Both the position numbers and the translations under genes were made by a program. From Shewanella holmiensis (GTDB lineage: Bacteria; Pseudomonadota; Gammaproteobacteria; Enterobacterales; Shewanellaceae): DNA of 64,000 nucleotides. The notes under the pieces are model-generated. The model worked only from the letters and a program-made list of their open reading frames with translations. It searched no databases and was not told the DNA's origin. The stretch spans positions 124,001 through 188,000 of the forward strand of contig NZ_JAMTCD010000003.1 of assembly GCF_025370255.1 (NCBI RefSeq), given 5' to 3'. Every line of letters begins with the position of its first letter. The first letter of the stretch is position 1. Positions 63,399 to 64,000 of the stretch are shown here, in pieces.

Positions 63399-64000
63399 TT
63401 ACCATTTTGCAAAATGGTCTTCCGCTAATCCGAGTTGATTATGCAATTGATATCTTTTACCGTTATTATCAGTCAACACACCGCTGTAATACCCGATATA
63501 TTGGCGGAAGTTATTTTTTATAAATCCGAGGTTTAGTTTTTCTTTACGGCAATTAAGTGATCTAAAGGTTAAATCAACTTGGCCATCATTTGTGGTTATT
63601 TGCCAAAAATCATCACTAATATGACGATTAAACATAAAGTTAGCAGCACCTAAAAAATGCCGTTGACCATTCACCCACATCACATTTTCAGTATTTCCAG
63701 TTTCATTTACACCTGCCGCTAAGTTTAATCCTATAGTACCTTGCGGCGTCATAGCGTTTATCGAAGCCCACCGCCAGGCCGTTTTCGCCCGCATGTAACC
63801 TGCTGAAAAATCATAACTTGCCAAAGCATGTTGTAATGGTTGTGGCTCACTAAAAATGGTCAGCTCACCAGCAACTGTTAGTGCATTGTGTTTTTGGGTA
63901 TAGGTCCAGCCGTTATAACCCGTTGGAGTTGATAAGCTCAGCGGTAAACTCAATGGCGGAGCAGACAAGGTCAGTTTGGCTTGAATATTAGTTAGCATAA
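63399..64000 (-). CDS. DUF2804 protein (partial, cut by window edge)
   Basis: The visible 200 codons are the C-terminal part of a DUF2804 protein; full members have about 340 residues, so the start lies past base 64000. Visible family features are FDFSAGY-like (YDFSAGYMRAKTAWRWAS), the tandem beta strands GLNLAAGVNETGNTENVMWVNG (short: AAGVNETGNTEN), and the end GLAEDHFAKW, nearly invariant in the family. The ATG at 63998 is internal. Proposed to be lipocalin-like; role unknown. Pairs with the sterol-desaturase gene. Confidence 0.85.
   Translation of the reverse strand, partial: MLTNIQAKLTLSAPPLSLPLSLSTPTGYNGWTYTQKHNALTVAGELTIFSEPQPLQHALASYDFSAGYMRAKTAWRWASINAMTPQGTIGLNLAAGVNETGNTENVMWVNGQRHFLGAANFMFNRHISDDFWQITTNDGQVDLTFRSLNCRKEKLNLGFIKNNFRQYIGYYSGVLTDNNGKRYQLHNQLGLAEDHFAKW

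Overview
The window looks like chromosomal DNA from a marine gammaproteobacterium, most likely Shewanella. The pointers are a complete Na+-translocating NADH:quinone reductase operon (nqrABCDEF) with apbE and nqrM, the lptD-surA-pdxA-rsmA-apaG-apaH cluster beside amgK-murU-djlA, families typical of Shewanella (DUF3019, DUF3718, DUF3144, MSHA-like prepilin, TonB receptors), low GC and AT-rich spacers with clear intrinsic terminators. The species is not fixed by the sequence. I saw no rRNA, tRNA, IS element, prophage or CRISPR array. Genes are dense and mostly core or lineage-conserved.

Layout. 1-3.2 kb: an accessory secD running off the left edge, an unknown exported protein and greA. 3.4-10.7 kb: nqrM, apbE and nqrFEDCBA, all on the minus strand. 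11.2-19.6 kb: a TonB-dependent receptor, luxS, a lone TRAP-type binding lipoprotein, bolA, an AlkB-like dioxygenase, a pair of membrane PH-domain proteins and a universal stress protein. 19.9-26.4 kb: aldehyde dehydrogenase plus TetR regulator, then a MipA/OmpV - DUF3019 - response regulator - histidine kinase operon, a DUF1289 protein and a DUF4136 lipoprotein. 26.6-34.3 kb: yiaVW, purT, and a minus-strand run amgK-murU-djlA-OMP-hydroxyacid dehydrogenase-unknown. 34.5-43.4 kb: lptD to apaH, then a chemoreceptor with a near-perfect sigma-28 promoter. 43.8-49.6 kb: DUF3718 protein, folA, split ThrE exporter (yjjB, yjjP), obgE, rpmA, rplU and divergent ispB. 49.7-56 kb: ung, a lone prepilin, DUF3144, a LysE exporter, a DsbD-like thioredoxin, a candidate small ORF and a large TonB receptor. 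56.7-64 kb: fatty acyl-CoA ligase, an ABC exporter, a small membrane protein, rlmG, a sterol-desaturase-family protein and a DUF2804 protein cut by the right edge.

How the genes work together. ApbE attaches FMN to NqrB and NqrC and NqrM helps mature the iron centre, so the first 11 kb form one sodium-pump assembly unit. AmgK and MurU recycle cell-wall sugars next to LPS and outer-membrane protein assembly (LptD, SurA). RplU, RpmA, ObgE, RsmA and RlmG all concern the ribosome. The least explained parts are a structured 100-nt segment in front of the aldehyde dehydrogenase, the MipA-DUF3019 two-component module whose kinase has a degenerate G1 box and whose genes use TTG starts, a dispersed repeat found twice behind terminators, and a 47-codon ORF beside the large TonB receptor.
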